Below, in pieces: positions 43,814 through 54,190 of a stretch of DNA of 64,000 bases. Origin of the DNA: Adiantum capillus-veneris (taxonomy: Eukaryota; Streptophyta; Polypodiopsida; Polypodiales; Pteridaceae); NCBI GenBank assembly GCA_014529385.2, contig CM043958.1, positions 81,465,525-81,529,524 of the forward strand. Direction: 5' to 3'. The position numbers and the translations under genes were made by a program. Positions within the stretch are counted from its first letter, which is position 1. Every line of letters begins with the position of its first letter. A model generated the notes under the pieces. The model had not been told where the DNA came from. It was given only the letters and a program-made list of their open reading frames with translations, and did no database searches.

Positions 43814-44195
43814 TGACTGACAACAACACAAATGTATTCAAGATGTTCACTACTCAGGATAAACTAGACGGGGACAAGTACCCAACATGGGCTTACATGC
43901 TGCAACATGTTCTTGTGTAAAAGGGAATTTGGAATGTTGTGCAGGGCATTGATGTACGTCTGTATTCTGTGGATACAGGCTCTATTGAGGATATTGTAGA
44001 TTTTGGTGGTAGGATTGCTATTGCTAGAGCTATTTTGCCTACGTTTGAGCAGTCTTGTTAGGATGTTAGAGATGCGCATGCTCATGCATTGATTGAGTTA
44101 TCTGTGAAGCGCACTATTACTCCTCACATTTGTTCAGCTAAATCTAAAAAAAAGGCTTGGGATATTCTACCTTATCTTTATGCAATGTCCTAAAT
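43814..44195 (+). pseudogene. Copia gag, N-terminal part
   Basis: Starts MTDNNTNVFKMFTTQDKLDGDKYPTWAYMLQHVLV, a typical Ty1/copia Gag start (substrate-like pattern of LDG-Y-W-M). A TAA follows, then GIWNVVQGIDV and continuing gag sequence (LIELSVKRTITPHICSAKSKKKAWDIL). Most of the rest of gag, including the zinc knuckle, appears deleted before 44196. Confidence 0.75.
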
Positions 44196-44614
44196 TGAAG
44201 GTAAAAGAGGCCAAGAAGAAAGAGGTTGGTTCCACTACAAGTGCAGCTCTACTAGAATATTTTGTGAAAGGAGATTGTGATGCTGATGTAGATGTAGAGT
44301 GGAAATTTTGTGCAGAGTGCATTCATGATCCTTCTATCCATGATGCATGTATGTTAGCTGCTTCAATTTCACATGAATGGTACTTTGACAATGGTGCTAC
44401 AAAGCACATTACATCACGTCATGACTTGTTTATCTCTCTTGAGGCTGTCCCTCATGGCAATACAATCACTTGTGCCAATAATGCCACTTATCCAGTCAAG
44501 GGAGTTAGAAAGATTGTGTTGACCGCTACGAATGTCATTTCTTTCACACTTGTTGATGCACTTTATGTACCTAGGATAAAAAAGAACCTTTTGTCTAAAT
44601 TTAAACTTGCTTAA
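44196..44614 (+). pseudogene. Copia protease region
   Basis: Open frame with the copia-type aspartic protease signature WYFDNGATKHITSRHDLF (DNGA for the usual DSGA). After it come ITCANNATYPVKGVRKIVL and LVDALYVPRIKKNLLS, the standard C-terminal part of this domain. It is followed by an interrupted VKFVYDRC-like segment that E7 splits at 44650. The upstream part (KVKEAKKKEVGSTTSAA) is the gag-PR linker. Confidence 0.85.
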
Positions 44615-44649
44615 CTTGCTCTTGCTGTCAAATTTGTGTATGACAGATG

Positions 44650-45571
44650 TGTTAGAGTTCATATTCTTGTCCGATGGTAGCTCCGGTATCTTCCAAGAGC
44701 AGATTAGGGAGTGAGGGCTATTTTGTGGCCTTGCTCGACCAGTGTGAGGTTTTTTGACTCATGTTGGGTCATGTCTAGCCATGTTTAGCTTGGGTTTTGG
44801 CTCTGTTCCATGGTCACATAGGTCTTGGAGGCTTGGGATGTTTTATCCCAGTCTCACCCTATTTTTCCCATGCATTAGGTGCCCTCTCCTATTTATTCTT
44901 CAGTTTTCCCCTCTTGCCAAGGTCGTGGGGCTAGGAGCTTGGGTCAAGCAGCTTCTTGGGAGAGCTATATAGGCAGGTAGGGAGGATCACTTCCTAGTAG
45001 TGTAGATTAGCCCTTTTCAGGGGCGCCCTTTCTTGGGCACCCCAAGCGGCAGCCTGGCGTTTTGAAACATGCTAGTAGGTTGGTGTTTTCTCTATAGATT
45101 AGCTAATGTTTATGCATGGTTCAGCCAGCGTTTGTCATGCACAATAGTCTAGCCCCAATGTTTTTCTCTTGGGAAGCATATCATGGGCAAGAGGTTGGTT
45201 CCCTGACGTTTTTCCCTTAGAGCATTGACACAGAGATGATGTGATCGCCATGCTGTAGAACACCACAGCAGAGGTGTAGGCACATGAGAGGAGGTTCCAT
45301 GCTCTCTAGATAAGACATGTTCACCTCTTCTCTCCAGATCAATTCTCTTGCTAGAGGAGACCCCGCCAGAGCCTCGGTTCCACAGGAGGCTAGGGCAGCC
45401 CATGACGAGACCATGACAATGGTCTTATGTGCAGGAAAAGTTGGCAGTGTCAGTAGCAATCGCAGTTTTGTGTGTCCTTGGATCTATCCATTGGCATGTC
45501 AGTTCTATGCCGGAGCACTCTTGGTCACTTGTATGAGCAAAATGTTATCAGCATGGAGAGACTTTACCAGA

Positions 45572-45618
<47 letters not shown>

Positions 45619-45781
45619 CTCAGAAGTCCTTTCTCATTCTGCCTATGTGATCTCTCTTCTCCACATGTGTGCCTTGTTCATGTGTTTGGCATTGCAGGTG
45701 TTCTAGATCAGAGTCGAGGTACCCACCGGGTCACGAGCCCAGGTCTTGTCCTCATTGCATCATCCGCTGGCACCGTTGACA
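44650..45781 (+). mobile_element. E7: solo LTR inside the Copia remnant
   Basis: 1132-bp solo LTR, TGTTAGAG...GTTGACA, with a perfect target-site duplication AGATG (44645-44649 and 45782-45786). It splits the copia pol frame between PR and the GAG-pre-integrase domain. It contains a CT microsatellite (45576-45615). Orientation is inferred from the CT strand only. Solo LTRs arise by recombination between the two LTRs of a full element. Confidence 0.85.
45576..45615 (+). repeat. (CT)n in solo LTR E7
   Basis: About 20 CT units, placed in the last 200 bp of the LTR, as in the E4 and E1-family LTRs. Confidence 0.95.
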
Positions 45782-45786
45782 AGATG

Positions 45787-46060
45787 TACAGTTCATGATC
45801 TCAGTTTTGGTTATGAAATTTTTGCATTTGATATTTTGTGCCATGGGTTGTATAAGGTCACTTTGTATGACAATTGTGGGTAAAATCTTGCAAATGTAGT
45901 TGTGGATTCAAAGGCTATTTCAGATGCAAAACTTTGGCATGCACGTTTTGGACATATGAATTTTGCCAGTTTGATGCATTTACAAAAATCTAATATGATT
46001 AATTCTTTGCCACCTCTCGAAGCACCTTTCAAGCATGTTTGTAAAGGTTGTATTTTCGGC
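45787..46060 (+). pseudogene. Copia GAG-pre-integrase domain
   Basis: Resumes the copia pol after E7: VTLYDNC-like region, then AKLWHARFGHMNFASLMHLQKSNMI and PPLEAPFKHVCKGC, the zinc-containing GAG-pre-integrase segment (H..H, C..C). Copia similarity is lost after about 46060; the IN core, RT and RNase H are absent. Confidence 0.82.
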
Positions 46061-46880
46061 ACTAGAATAAGTAGTATATTTCATACCCTGACGAATCAAG
46101 ATATCATTGGTCACACTCACCGTTCAATAATCAATGGTTATAAATTCCAAGTCCAATTCCTTAAATACTATCGCGAAAGAAAATCATCATATACCAAATT
46201 CAATTTCAATTCCAAATCCAAAACATAAATCTGAATCCAAATATCTGCCAACATATACTCGGGTAACAAAATCATACTAAGGAGAGGTGGCCAACCACTA
46301 CAACATGATCTTGTGATCGGTGTTTCCTCAACTGGCGAATCTACACCAATGAGACGTGCTGCCTAATTTGGCAAATCTACATTAATGCTGCCTAAATCGG
46401 TGAATCTACATTTAATTTTTTTAGATAATGAATCTATAATTTGTTGGTGTGATGCCTAAATCGGCGGATTTGTACTCGTGCTACTGCCTAAACCGGTGAA
46501 TCTACACGAGGATGGATGGTACCAAGGTGGAACAAATAGGTTGTCCCATTGCTCACCATTGGTTTGCTACAAATTGAGTGACAACCATCAATTATCAAAG
46601 CAATCTTGCAACTTGGTGCTGGTTACAGGATAGTTATACAAACAAGGACATGATGGTATACTCTAGTTATGCATCGAGCCATCCAAAAAAGAGACATATC
46701 TGAAACAATCTCATGTATAAACAATGTGTATCCATAATGTAATAACACAAACATAGGATGCTTACTTGGAGTGTATTGGACTCACATGATTCTAGAAAAG
46801 CGTGCATGAATATATTAACTTTTGTGATGTTTGCGCAATCAACAACCCGATGAAGCATGATACACCTTTCAGGATAGCAA
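46061..46880. other. No recognised gene; short degenerate repeats
   Basis: Contains a small family of repeats (46329-46512) and otherwise AT-leaning DNA without coding motifs. It is probably a junction of eroded elements between the Copia remnant and E8. Confidence 0.5.
46329..46512 (+). repeat. Degenerate tandem repeat, GCCTAAATCGGTGAATCTACA
   Basis: About five related units: CTGGCGAATCTACACCAATG, TGCCTAATTTGGCAAATCTAC, TGCCTAAATCGGTGAATCTAC, TGCCTAAATCGGCGGATTTG and TGCCTAAACCGGTGAATCTAC. Spacing is 29-62 bp. Function unknown. Confidence 0.7.
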
Positions 46881-46890
46881 CTACCCCCAA

Positions 46891-47264
46891 GTGGACAAAG
46901 TACATTGTGGAGTACTTGGAGCAAGGTGTACTACCAGAGAACTTGGAGCAGAGCTAGAATACGATCGATTGAACACAAAAGCCAAAAACTATTCTATTAT
47001 TAAAAAACAACTTTATCGGAAAGGAGTGGTTGAAAACTTAAGAATTTGTGTCGCAAAACATGAGTATCTACAAATTCTTGACTAAGCTCACGCTGGTCTA
47101 GCAAGGGGATACTTTTTGGCCAAAAAACCGGTAAAAGAAATACTTCTAACAGGGATCTATTGTCCTACTGTGTTCATGGATGCTGAATATTATGTGAAAT
47201 GATGTGACACTTGTTGCCTTACAAAGCACCAACGAGATGTGATGACATGCCACTATGACGAATC
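46891..47264 (+). pseudogene. E8 integrase N-terminal zinc region
   Basis: Plus strand: YSIIKKQLYRKGVVENLRIC, KHEYLQILD, AHAGLARGYFLAKK (the second His of the HHCC set is Tyr), then CDTCCLTKHQRD. Typical gypsy linker and zinc domain in front of integrase, with stops. Nothing of RT or RNase H lies upstream, so E8 is 5'-truncated at about 46880. Confidence 0.75.
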
Positions 47265-48308
47265 ATGGGAGCACGCGCTTTTACCAAATGGGGAATAGAA
47301 TTTGTAGGGCCTATATCCAGGACATATAGAACACATGTCCAATACATCATTATGGCAGTAGATTATTTGACCAAATGGGTTGAGGCTAAGGCAACACAAA
47401 AGAATGATGCTCGAACCACATCACAATTCTTATACAAAAACATTTTCACACGGTATGGCCTTCCGATTGAACTTGTGAGTGATCGGGGCACTCATTTTAT
47501 CAATGACATGGTTGATTTTCTAATGCATAAATTTATGCTGCTTTATTCTAAATTAGCTTCATACCACCCTCAAGCCAATGGACAGGCCGAGAGCACCAAC
47601 AAAGTATTGTGCAATCGTGCTCACAAAGATTGTCAGTGAATCTAAATCTGATTGGGAATTGAAGCTACATTCAGCCATATGGGCATATCGAGTAGCAAAT
47701 AAAACGCCACAAAATACCACTCCTTCAACTTAGTATTTGGGATAAATACCATATTTCTGGTAGAGTTCTTAATTCTTACACTACGCATAGCTCAAAACTT
47801 GGGATGAATGGGACATGAGTTCTCTGAAAGACTAGACCAACTACTGCAATTTGACGAGACAAGACTTGAGACAGTTATAGCCATGTTTGTGCAAAAACAG
47901 CAAATGAAACAATTCCATGACCACCATGTGAAAAACAAGGAATTTCAAAAGGGTGATTACGTATTAGCCTACATCCTTAAGCAACATTCCAAGAAACTTA
48001 AAAAGCAGGGTAATGGGCCATTTTTGATCAACAACATATCACCAAGTGGAGCCGTCCAGCTTGCAACATTAGAGGGAGAGGTGATGTATAACTAGATAAA
48101 TGGTCGCATATTGAAAAAGTATCAACAACGTCTCACCGCAAACATCTTTGAAATGATACACTTAGCTAAGGAGTGACAAAAGAGAGTTCAAGCAGTTGAA
48201 GATCAAGCACATGAGGAGGCTAAATTACAAAATTTAAAACAAAAGGAACAACATCAACCACCACCTCCTATTGCAGCAGTCCAAGTTGATCAAACTTGGC
48301 TTGGCGGT
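47265..48308 (+). pseudogene. E8 integrase core and C-terminus
   Basis: FTKWGIEFVGPISRT (first catalytic Asp replaced by Glu), VDYLTKWVEAKATQ, ELVSDRGTHFINDM (second Asp) and PQANGQAESTNKVL (Glu). Two frameshifts between about 47620 and 47723 cancel, returning to the same phase: FNLVFGINTIFLVEF, then a TGA at Trp, MGHEFSERLDQLLQF, VLAYILKQHSKKLKK and GPFLINNISPSGAVQL. In-frame TAG (48093) and TGA (48174) are each one transition away from sense codons. The frame then runs on with QAVEDQAHEEAKLQ and a PPPP linker into the next entry. Confidence 0.85.
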
Positions 48309-48686
48309 ATGGATGTTCGGATCATTGTCCGACTAGCCGCCGATGGAGCAACCGAAATGGCACTTGTGGATATTGGAGCATGTGTCAATGCTATGCAATA
48401 TCCAATCTACCTAAAGCTATCCAAATCAATGATTGAAACGACCCAGATTGAACTCAAAGCGGCTAACACGGAAACCATGGCTAGTCTGGGACAAGCCAAT
48501 GTCTTGATTAACATTGATAAAAACCAATGCCCACATCGGTTCCACATTATGGTTGACATAAATCTCAACGAGCGCATCATTTTGGGAGTTTCATGGATGC
48601 AAACTTACAAAGTTGCTCCGGATTGGAAGGATGACATTCTTCATAATTCACTCAAAGATCAGTCTTATGTTACACCATTTGCATAA
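48309..48686 (+). pseudogene. E8 retropepsin-like domain fused after integrase
   Basis: Same reading phase as the integrase. Gypsy retropepsin pattern: TEMALVDIGACVNAM (catalytic DTG as DIG, one C-to-T change), a middle part with IELKAANTETM and FHIMVDINL, then RIILGVSWMQTY, the conserved ILG-x-W motif. In Ty3/gypsy pol the protease normally precedes RT, so a protease downstream of integrase is unusual. It could be a genuine relocated domain, or the start of another element joined in phase by chance. Confidence 0.6.
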
Positions 48687-51600
48687 ACATATCACGTCTG
48701 GGATGAACAAAAAGATTCAACTGAATGTGAACCAGAGGAAGAATTGCTTGGTTCTACACCAAAACTATCTGCTAGGAAACACTCAAACAACATTATCAAA
48801 GTTTGGATCTGGAAATCAATCACGGCATCAAAGCCGACTCAACTATGGATTCTAAAGACAATGCTTGTAACTCGATCCTTGGACTCACTACCAAATAGAT
48901 TTTTAAGTGCCAAAAACAACAAAGATAAACAAAACCAACATCAGAACTTAAATTGACCGATTCAGACTTCAACATGATCAACCAACTGCAAATGGATTCT
49001 GAAATCCAAAGTGGAGCTACCACAAGAAACAACAACATCCAAATGGGAATGAAAAAGGAAAATAATAACCACCCAGATCTTGTTGCAACCTTTGGAAACA
49101 AGCCTCAAATGGATCCCTAAAGTACAAAAAAATCATCTCTTGGCCACAACGGCTAATCACAAAACCATTGAAGCAAGGGCATCCCAACTTCAACTCCTGT
49201 TCGGCAAACGTACAAAAAAAGAGACCTTGCTGACAAAATCCATTGAATAGTTGGTTCAATATCCACACCTTGCACAACACTATATTACCCAATTCATCTC
49301 TTCTCTGAGCATAATGGGGCCACCTTACATGGCCATGCATAGACACCTTGCTTTCGCCCATACACACCACACAAACCTTCGTCCGAAGCGACTAGGAATG
49401 GGAAGGGGGGAGTAACAACAGTGGCTACAATAGCTAATGCAACAAATTGCAAGATAATAGTCTGCAATATGTTGATAGATTATGTGCACAATGTATAAAG
49501 TGTGTTTGATGGTTTTTTTTTGGACAGCTTTCAGCAGATTTTTACTCTTATCTGGCAAAGTATTGAGCCATAGCAATAGATTTCTACGAGCTAGATATCT
49601 AGAGTGAGAGTATGTACATACAAGTGTGAGGAATAATTTTGGTAACATTTTTGGCCAAATAATAATGATTTAAGTAATTCTCTTTGCTTTTTAACCTAAA
49701 AATGAAATAAAAAAATTGATAAGCACAGCTAGGAAATTTGGAATCAAGTTCTAAAAGCAAAGCCGAACCTACAAAGAAAGAGTTTTGAGCATGATAAATA
49801 GGAGTGATTTGACACAAATCAAATTTTGGGCTAACTTCAATCTTACCAAAATTGGAAAATTAGGAGCAAATGATTACCAGAAGTCCAAATGATGAGTCGT
49901 TCGACTAGTGGGTGGTATAACATGGAAAATGTGGCCAACTAAGGTAAGTATGCAAATTGAACTCGAGGTAAGTCAGACACATAGGCAAAATGGGCAAATT
50001 AGACCTTATTATACAATCTGACACTTTCAGAGAGAGAAAGAAAGAGAGAGCTTTCTAACCTAGAGCTCCTTGCCACACTTTTGCCTACTACAACCACCGC
50101 AGAATTTTAGACCACACCAGATTTCAAAAGTATGCTCCTTATCTGTACATAAACAGTCTTGTATGGTCATAAGTGCACAAAAACTATTAAAAAAAAAGCA
50201 TCAATCAAACCAAAAGAAGGATTTGGGACAAACTTACAGAGAACTTTTGGGAAGGCAAACCAAGATCAAATTTCAACACAAGTACATGGAAATGCTTGCC
50301 TCACCTGGCAGAATTCATCCCTATAATCACAGTCCAGAGATAGGGTGGAACATGGATCGCGATCCATGACCCCCCAAGAAAACGTTGGGCAAAAATATGC
50401 TGGTGAAATCGTTGTTTCACTATTGCAGTTACAATTCAAAAATGTTGCAAAACATGAATCGCGATCCATGTCCCCCAACATGGCCATGCAAACAGTTTGA
50501 TACTACCTTGGAGAATGTACCCTACAAATTTGGCATGAAATGGACCTTGCAATCATCAAAATCAAGAGAAATTGGGCTTTCAATCTGCAAATGGTCATTT
50601 TCACCCATGATTGAAATTTTTTGACCCAAATTCAATAAAAAGTGCACCAATAGCTAAGGGAAGATGTGTGGAAGCTACCCTATCAGTCTTGTGCAAAGGA
50701 TTGTCAGAACATGGATCGCAATCCATGACCCCCTGAAGCTAACTTTTCAGGAATGAGTGCAGGTTGCTTGCATTGATCTTGAAGTTTAAAAATGTACGAA
50801 ATTCTTATTGTTTTCTCATTTTAAGAGCTTCAATTGTCAAGATAAGAAAAGTAAGAGTGTTAAGTGCAAAATTTGTGATTTTGGGCAAGTTGCAACACCA
50901 AAGAAGCTTGAGAACTTATTTGTGACTCAAGTTAAAAAATGCTTGAGAAGTGACTCAAACTTACTAGAGGGCCTCGACTGTCCGAACATGCTCCAAATGG
51001 GATATAAATCAATATGCAGCTGGGGTTGGGGTTCTTCTTCAACTCTAAATCATCAACAAAGCCAAATACCACACAAATTGATCATAATCAAAATTCAAAA
51101 GTGCCATCCAAAATCACATATGGAAAAGTCGGACCAAATCAGACCATAACGTGGGAAACTGGGAAAACTAGAGATAAACTTGTCCAAATATGAAAATAAC
51201 TTCACCAATGTGTTAGAATATAGACTATAGGAACAAGTTCCAAAAGTTTCACTCCAGATGGTTGTCCAACATGGATCACGATCCATTACCCCCTGTGAGT
51301 TGTCCAAGTAAAAACCATATCATCTGGTCCCAATTATCAAGTACAACCTAATCCTAAAGTTTCAAGTCATTTGGATTGAAAAATCTTTGCCGAAATGCCA
51401 AAATCTCTAAGTCAAAGAAAAATTCTAAAATTTGGCATGAAATCCCAATTAGTGATCCAAATTCAAAAAGAAGTGAACCATAGCATCCCCCCCTTTGAGT
51501 TGAGGATGTTGTCCAATATGGATCGCGATTGATGACCCCCTGAGCCATAATCAACCTATAACAATTTGACCTGGTGTCTGTAGCTACCCTAGTTGCACTG

Positions 51601-51729
51601 TTGACGTTTGGACAAATTTGGACTTGTTTTCATCAAGTTATACTCATTTTTCAGTTTATGGTTAAAGTTTGCATTTTTTTCAGCTTTTATCGACTACTTG
51701 TAGGCCAAATTTTGAATCTAATTTTTGGA
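48687..51729 (+). other. E8 long noncoding spacer
   Basis: About 3 kb between the pol remnant and the 3' ORF, without coding motifs on either strand. Short frames are interrupted every 200-300 bp. Its second half holds five palindromic boxes (50351-51534). Large plant gypsy elements of the Athila and Tat types also carry long spacers downstream of pol. Confidence 0.6.
50351..51534. repeat. Five dispersed copies of an 18-bp palindrome plus C-run
   Basis: CATGGATCGCGATCCATG is perfect at 50351-50368. Variants lie at 50453-50470 (one change), 50710-50727 (one change), 51270-51287 (two changes) and 51517-51534 (three changes). Each is followed within two bases by a run of four to six C (typically ACCCCC) and preceded by an AA or CAA. 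Spacing is 102, 257, 560 and 247 bp, so it is not a simple tandem array. Sequence between copies is unrelated by eye. Function unknown: protein-binding site, RNA hairpin or mobile palindrome are all open. Confidence 0.85.
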
Positions 51730-52785
51730 ATGTCTACTCACAAAATGCCTCATAGATGGCTAAAGAAGCAGTGGGAGGCACCACCCTACAAAGTGATGGA
51801 GATTTCATCAAATGAGAAAGAACACGTGTTAGATGAGGAGTTGGCACAAATACCAACAAACATTTATTGCAGCAGGTTTGAATCAGCCGATGGCACAAAA
51901 GTAAAGACTAACATTTTCTCTAAAGAGCTGTGGAATCTGCATCCGCAACAAAAGGTGATTGTAAGCACAAGATGTCTTCAGATGGACACCTTCTTTTGGC
52001 TACAACCATGGGGCACATATTTCCAAAGAGCCCATGAATTGATGTCATCCATTCAGTACAACAGAGAAGCCACTCTAACTGATAAACATGGAGAGATAGT
52101 GTAAGTTAGAATCACTATAGATATGATCAACCAGGCATTGCATCTACTACTAAGCAACCACAACCTACTACTAAAGACAAAAGTTCCAGATAACAACAAA
52201 GCCTTCATCAAGCAGTAAGGGCATAAGTTTACCTATAGGGATTTGGTATATTACAAAATGGAATTGCCACTGTGTCTAATCTCACAACACCCAAAATCTA
52301 GAGGCCACCAAGATACACTAAACCAAATCTCCATATTGTTGTGGTGATGGCCATTGGACTGTCAGAGCAGAGGTTGATCAAATGTGATCTTGGAACTCAC
52401 ATACTAGAGAATCTGGTAAAAGCAAACCTCAAGAACAGTGCCCAAAATGAAACATATATGAATGGGGGCTAAGCGCTAACAAGAGTTGCATACCAAGCAT
52501 TGGGTATGATAGATGAACTACCCCCAACAGAAACACAATTGGATTTACTCCATAGATCAAAACGTACTGTTAGACCAGTGACAAGACCTTCAACAATACC
52601 GCCACCTAAGAAAGCAGATGGATAGAGCTCTAGGAGAAAGAAGTTTGACAGTGAGGAGACAAAGTCTGAAACAAGACAAAGTGGAGAAATCAAGCCAAAG
52701 AACATGGATACTCTTTTTGAGTACCAATCCTCTATTGATGACGAAGAGGATGATGAGGAAGAAGAATACACTCTCCACTGAGTAC
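51730..52785 (+). pseudogene. E8 3' ORF, N-terminal part (unrecognised protein)
   Basis: ATG at 51730 (MSTHKMPHRWLKKQWEAPPY). Reads IYCSRFESADGTKVKTNIFS, QMDTFFWLQPWGTYFQRAHE and HGEIV, then a TAA, then RITIDMINQALHLLLSNHN and FTYRDLVYYKMELPL. A shift near 52290 brings VVVMAIGLSEQRLIKCDLGTH, LENLVKANLKN and an acidic end (DDEEDDEEEEYTLH). I do not recognise a named family. The pattern resembles the uncharacterised ORFs of large plant gypsy elements. It lies downstream of pol, where Athila-type elements carry an envelope-like ORF, but no membrane segment is seen here. Confidence 0.5.
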
Positions 52786-54190
52786 GCTTAAAACGACAAT
52801 ATGTGGAGCATAGAGATCACATACCAATCTCTCAAACACAAAGGTCTATCAAAGAAGCCCAAGCTCAGAGAGAAGAACTCCACAGGAAACTAGCTGAAGA
52901 AAAAAAAAATCGGGGGGCTGAAGCAAATGATGAATGGGAGGATGATGAACACAAGCTGCTAGAGAAACGCAAAGCAAAAATTTAGAAAATATGAAACAGT
53001 ACAAAAGAAGAGCTGCAAAAGACAATTGGGGATGGCTGGTGAAATGCGGAAACGAATTCAAAATGAACTCAAGCGTAAAGCAGCTCAAAGGGAACAACAT
53101 GAGTCAAAAAGATACAAAACTGATGACCTCAAGTCATATGATGAATCAAACCACTCTAAAGATAAAGAAGAAGCCAAAGAGGAACAAACACAGCAAAAGC
53201 ACAAGGATGAAGTTAGAGGAGAAGATCGAAGAGGAGGGTGGTGTGGAACCATTGTAAATGTATTCTGATATTCCACCAAACTCTAGTTAACCAACCACCC
53301 CTCCTCCTACTCAAGAGTTGATGGCTCAAGCAGCCAATCAAGAAAAGGAACAGTAGACCATGGATAAACCAAAGGAAACAACAGAGCACGGAATAACAAC
53401 ACTACCCACAATTCAAGCGGTGGACATGACTGAAGAAAAAAAAGAAAAGGAGCAGACCCAACTGACACTTCAGGAGCAAGGAGAGAAATACAAGAGGGAG
53501 GCGGCAAAGGAGAAATAAGAAGCCAACACATCTAGATAACCGTAGGCTACATAGACAAGGCATATGTCACCTCGTTCTAATGCCATCATAGAAGAAGGCA
53601 AGCAGTTGTCCAACTCATTTGACATTGATGATCATTTGGAAAAAATCAATCTTCAATTCCAATGGATCGTTCACCAACCTCAAAGGAGTGGAGCTAGAAG
53701 AGACCAAAGCGGAAGCGGAAAAGGTAGTCACAAAAAATTAACAACTACAAAGCAAGATTGAAGAATTACAAAGAGCACCAATAGAGCTCCAATCTAAACT
53801 GCAAAGAGAGCAAGAAAATGAGGACCTCTACTATCAAGAAGCTCAAGCCTTTAATGAAGCAAATACCAATCTACAGGTTGAGCAATAGTGGTTAGAGGAG
53901 GAGCTTGAAAAAGAAAGGCAAAATAATGTCAAGATCAGGGAGTCTTATGGAGTGGTCAAAACCACACTCACAGCTCTTGGCAATGTAAGACATCTCAGCC
54001 CATGTTTCTAACTCATCAACACCGCCTCAACTGTACAAGAGCTCAAGGATCTAAAGGAGGCCCTTGCGATCAATTGGCTAAAGCAAAGGAGGAGAAGCAC
54101 AAAGCGTCGCACACACCCTCCCTGTCTATACAATAAAAAGACCTTGCCATTAGTGCCATAAAGGCTCATCCAACCGTAGTACAAGTCCCT
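52786..54190 (+). pseudogene. E8 3' ORF, coiled-coil middle part
   Basis: Long charged region rich in Glu, Lys, Gln and Arg: QRSIKEAQAQREELHRKLAEE, KLLEKRKAKI, GEMRKRIQNELKRKAAQRE and KDKEEAKEEQTQQKHKDE (52803-53268), then further heptad-like sequence in several frames to 54190. Predicted coiled coil; many stops and shifts. It probably belongs to the same ancestral protein as the flanking entries, because direction and spacing agree. Confidence 0.45.

Noticed and set aside
50351-51534. CRISPR-like array
   Set aside because: Spacing is 102-560 bp and irregular, the context is a plant retroelement, and no cas genes are present.
50266-51554. Repeated MDRDP peptides as a protein repeat on either strand
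   Set aside because: The DNA palindrome gives the same peptide on both strands, and no frame connects the copies.
52469-52771. Minus-strand Ser-rich ORF (SSSSSSSSSS)
   Set aside because: Antisense of the acidic Asp/Glu tract of the plus-strand E8 ORF.
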